This document shows, in pieces, positions 63,067 to 64,000 of a stretch of 64,000 nucleotides of DNA. Location of the stretch: assembly GCF_013179805.1 (NCBI RefSeq), contig NZ_SRRZ01000005.1, positions 1 to 64,000 of the forward strand. Direction: 5' to 3'. Origin of the DNA: Microcoleus asticus IPMA8. Its GTDB lineage: Bacteria; Cyanobacteriota; Cyanobacteriia; Cyanobacteriales; Microcoleaceae. The translations under genes and the position numbers were made by a program. Numbering within the stretch: the first letter of the stretch is position 1; each line of letters opens with the position of its first letter. Below the pieces are notes generated by a model. That model saw only the letters and a list, made by a program, of their open reading frames with translations. It was not told the origin of the DNA and did not search any database.

Positions 63067-63567
63067 ATGCTGCATCGTAGTGTTTTTGTCTGCTTTCTGT
63101 TGGGGATGTTAATTATTTTGCCGCTCGTGCTGTTGGCTCCTCAACCTGTTTTGGCTGCTGGCGATTCTTACGTGAATAGGTATTTAGAAGCCAGCGAACC
63201 TGTGCCTTTGGAGTTGGACTCTCAGGGGAATACTCGGTTGTTTTCGGCTCAGGATTTGTCTGCGGGCAAGGTGTTGTTCGAGCAAAGTTGCATGAATTGT
63301 CACGTCGGAGGAGCTAATTTACCAGATCCCACGATATCTCTGTCTTTGGCTGACCTGAAGGGGGCAACCCCTCCCCGCAACAACATCAATAGTTTGGTGG
63401 CGTTTCTGAGAGAACCGATGACTTATGACGGTACTGAGGAGAGTTTTTGGTGCCGCCAAGTCCCGGAAAGCTGGATGCCGCAGGCAGAAATCGAAAATTT
63501 GGCGGCTTTTGTGATCCGGGCCGCTCAGAAAGCTCCGGCCTGGGGCGTGGAGAATTTTGAGAGTTGA
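63067..63567 (+). CDS. psbV2: cytochrome c550-like protein PsbV2
   Basis: A 166-residue paralogue of PsbV. The signal peptide (LLGMLIILPLVLLAPQPVLA) is cleaved before AGDSYVNRYL. The heme site is CMNCH, near residue 79. The His of the distal site in PsbV (VHP) is not found; the region reads FWCRQVPESWMPQ, so a different sixth ligand is likely (a Cys is also nearby). It is known next to psbV in several cyanobacteria; its role is unclear. The start is ATG at 63067. Confidence 0.9.
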   Translation: MLHRSVFVCFLLGMLIILPLVLLAPQPVLAAGDSYVNRYLEASEPVPLELDSQGNTRLFSAQDLSAGKVLFEQSCMNCHVGGANLPDPTISLSLADLKGATPPRNNINSLVAFLREPMTYDGTEESFWCRQVPESWMPQAEIENLAAFVIRAAQKAPAWGVENFES

Positions 63568-63692
63568 ACTACCGCTGCAAAAAAGTGGTAAATTACTCGG
63601 GAGAACGCGATGCGACTGCGCGATCGCGCCTGTTTTAACAGGTAAAATATCTAAAGAATCACCCTTTCCGTGTCCATTAGAGGAGAACTGCG

Positions 63693-64000
63693 TTGAAAAG
63701 ACTCTTATCGATCGCCCTGTTAGCGTTCGCAATTTTTACCGTCGGCTTTGGCCGCCCTGCTTTGGCAGGAGATGCTGCTAAAGGAGCTAAAATCTTTAGC
63801 TCAAACTGTTCTGCTTGTCACATCGGTGGCGGCAACGTGGTTATGGCCATGAAAACCTTGAAATCGGCTGCTCTTGAGAAGTACGGCATGAATTCTATCG
63901 AGGCTATTACCACTCAGGTAACTAAGGGCAAAAATGCTATGCCTGCTTTCGGTGCCAAGTTGAAGCCCGAACAAATCGAGGATGTAGCAACCTATGTGCT
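63693..64000 (+). CDS. petJ: cytochrome c6, 3' end outside the window
   Basis: A lumenal electron carrier between cytochrome b6f and photosystem I, alternative to plastocyanin. The reading frame starts with TTG at 63693 (AGAGGAGAAC seven bases upstream; no ATG fits). Signal peptide LLSIALLAFAIFTVGFG ends at ALA. The heme site is CSACHIGGGN and the Met ligand is in GKNAMPAFGA. The last residues lie beyond the window (frame open to 64000). The start codon is unusual but is supported by the spacing and the signal peptide. Confidence 0.9.
   Translation, partial: MKRLLSIALLAFAIFTVGFGRPALAGDAAKGAKIFSSNCSACHIGGGNVVMAMKTLKSAALEKYGMNSIEAITTQVTKGKNAMPAFGAKLKPEQIEDVATYV

Noticed and set aside
1..64000. 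tRNA and rRNA genes
   Set aside because: I searched for T-loop-like GTTCGA patterns with paired arms and found none that folds; none is reported.

Overview
The window looks like chromosome from a filamentous non-heterocystous cyanobacterium of the Oscillatoriales (Microcoleus/Oscillatoria type). Evidence: photosystem II cytochrome c550 (psbV), its paralogue psbV2 and a cytochrome c6 gene lie together at the right edge. The palindrome GCGATCGC (HIP1) occurs throughout. There are many multi-PAS hybrid kinases, a phytochrome, split STAND/WD40 genes, and dense small intergenic repeats typical of this group. The genus assignment is inference.

Layout. 1-3.6 kb is an accessory patch: the right end of an IS1-family element has cut the TOPRIM-like partner of an OLD/AAA15-type ATPase (a PARIS-like pair), followed by an antitoxin-like gene with a frameshifted PIN toxin and an orphan antitoxin-like gene. 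3.6-7.7 kb holds aspS, a helical repeat protein, a macrodomain protein and the fluoride channel gene crcB. 7.7-8.0 kb holds a dispersed repeat and a possible orphan HEARO/omega-RNA. 8.0-17.7 kb is a three-gene signalling operon: a CHASE/8-PAS hybrid kinase, a bacteriophytochrome-type hybrid kinase and a REC-GGDEF diguanylate cyclase. 17.7-19.8 kb is a decayed stretch with a small zinc-ribbon gene, a PAS fragment and a broken MFS transporter. 19.8-25.7 kb carries an ABC importer (ATPase and double permease), a separately promoted amino-acid-type binding protein and mgtE. 26-31 kb carries a membrane-anchored helical protein, a chromosomal ParM-like actin with a small partner, and ftsH. 31-38 kb holds a secreted protein, pepP, a two-gene kinase operon and a gmhB-like phosphatase, ending in a cluster of hairpin repeats.

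38-45 kb is the most striking region. One -35/-10 promoter drives four abutting genes: a HTH-STAND ATPase, a 15-blade WD40 protein, a 12-blade WD40 protein and a second STAND ATPase. In relatives these parts are normally fused in one polypeptide. The WD40 repeats are almost identical at DNA level except at a few positions on one strand of each blade. Next to it are an anti-sigma-like ATPase whose halves are in swapped order and an OmpR-type regulator.

46.8-58.8 kb is mixed: glycosyltransferase 9, ispD, a Uma2 nuclease, two SDR oxidoreductases divergent from an AraC regulator, a LysR regulator, small conserved proteins, a TPR protein, a clan-AA protease pair, a GNAT acetyltransferase and a tandem class III cyclase whose two catalytic halves look complementary. 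58.9-64 kb is core: prepilin peptidase, accD, then psbV-psbV2-petJ; the last gene is cut by the window edge. No rRNA, tRNA or CRISPR array was recognised.
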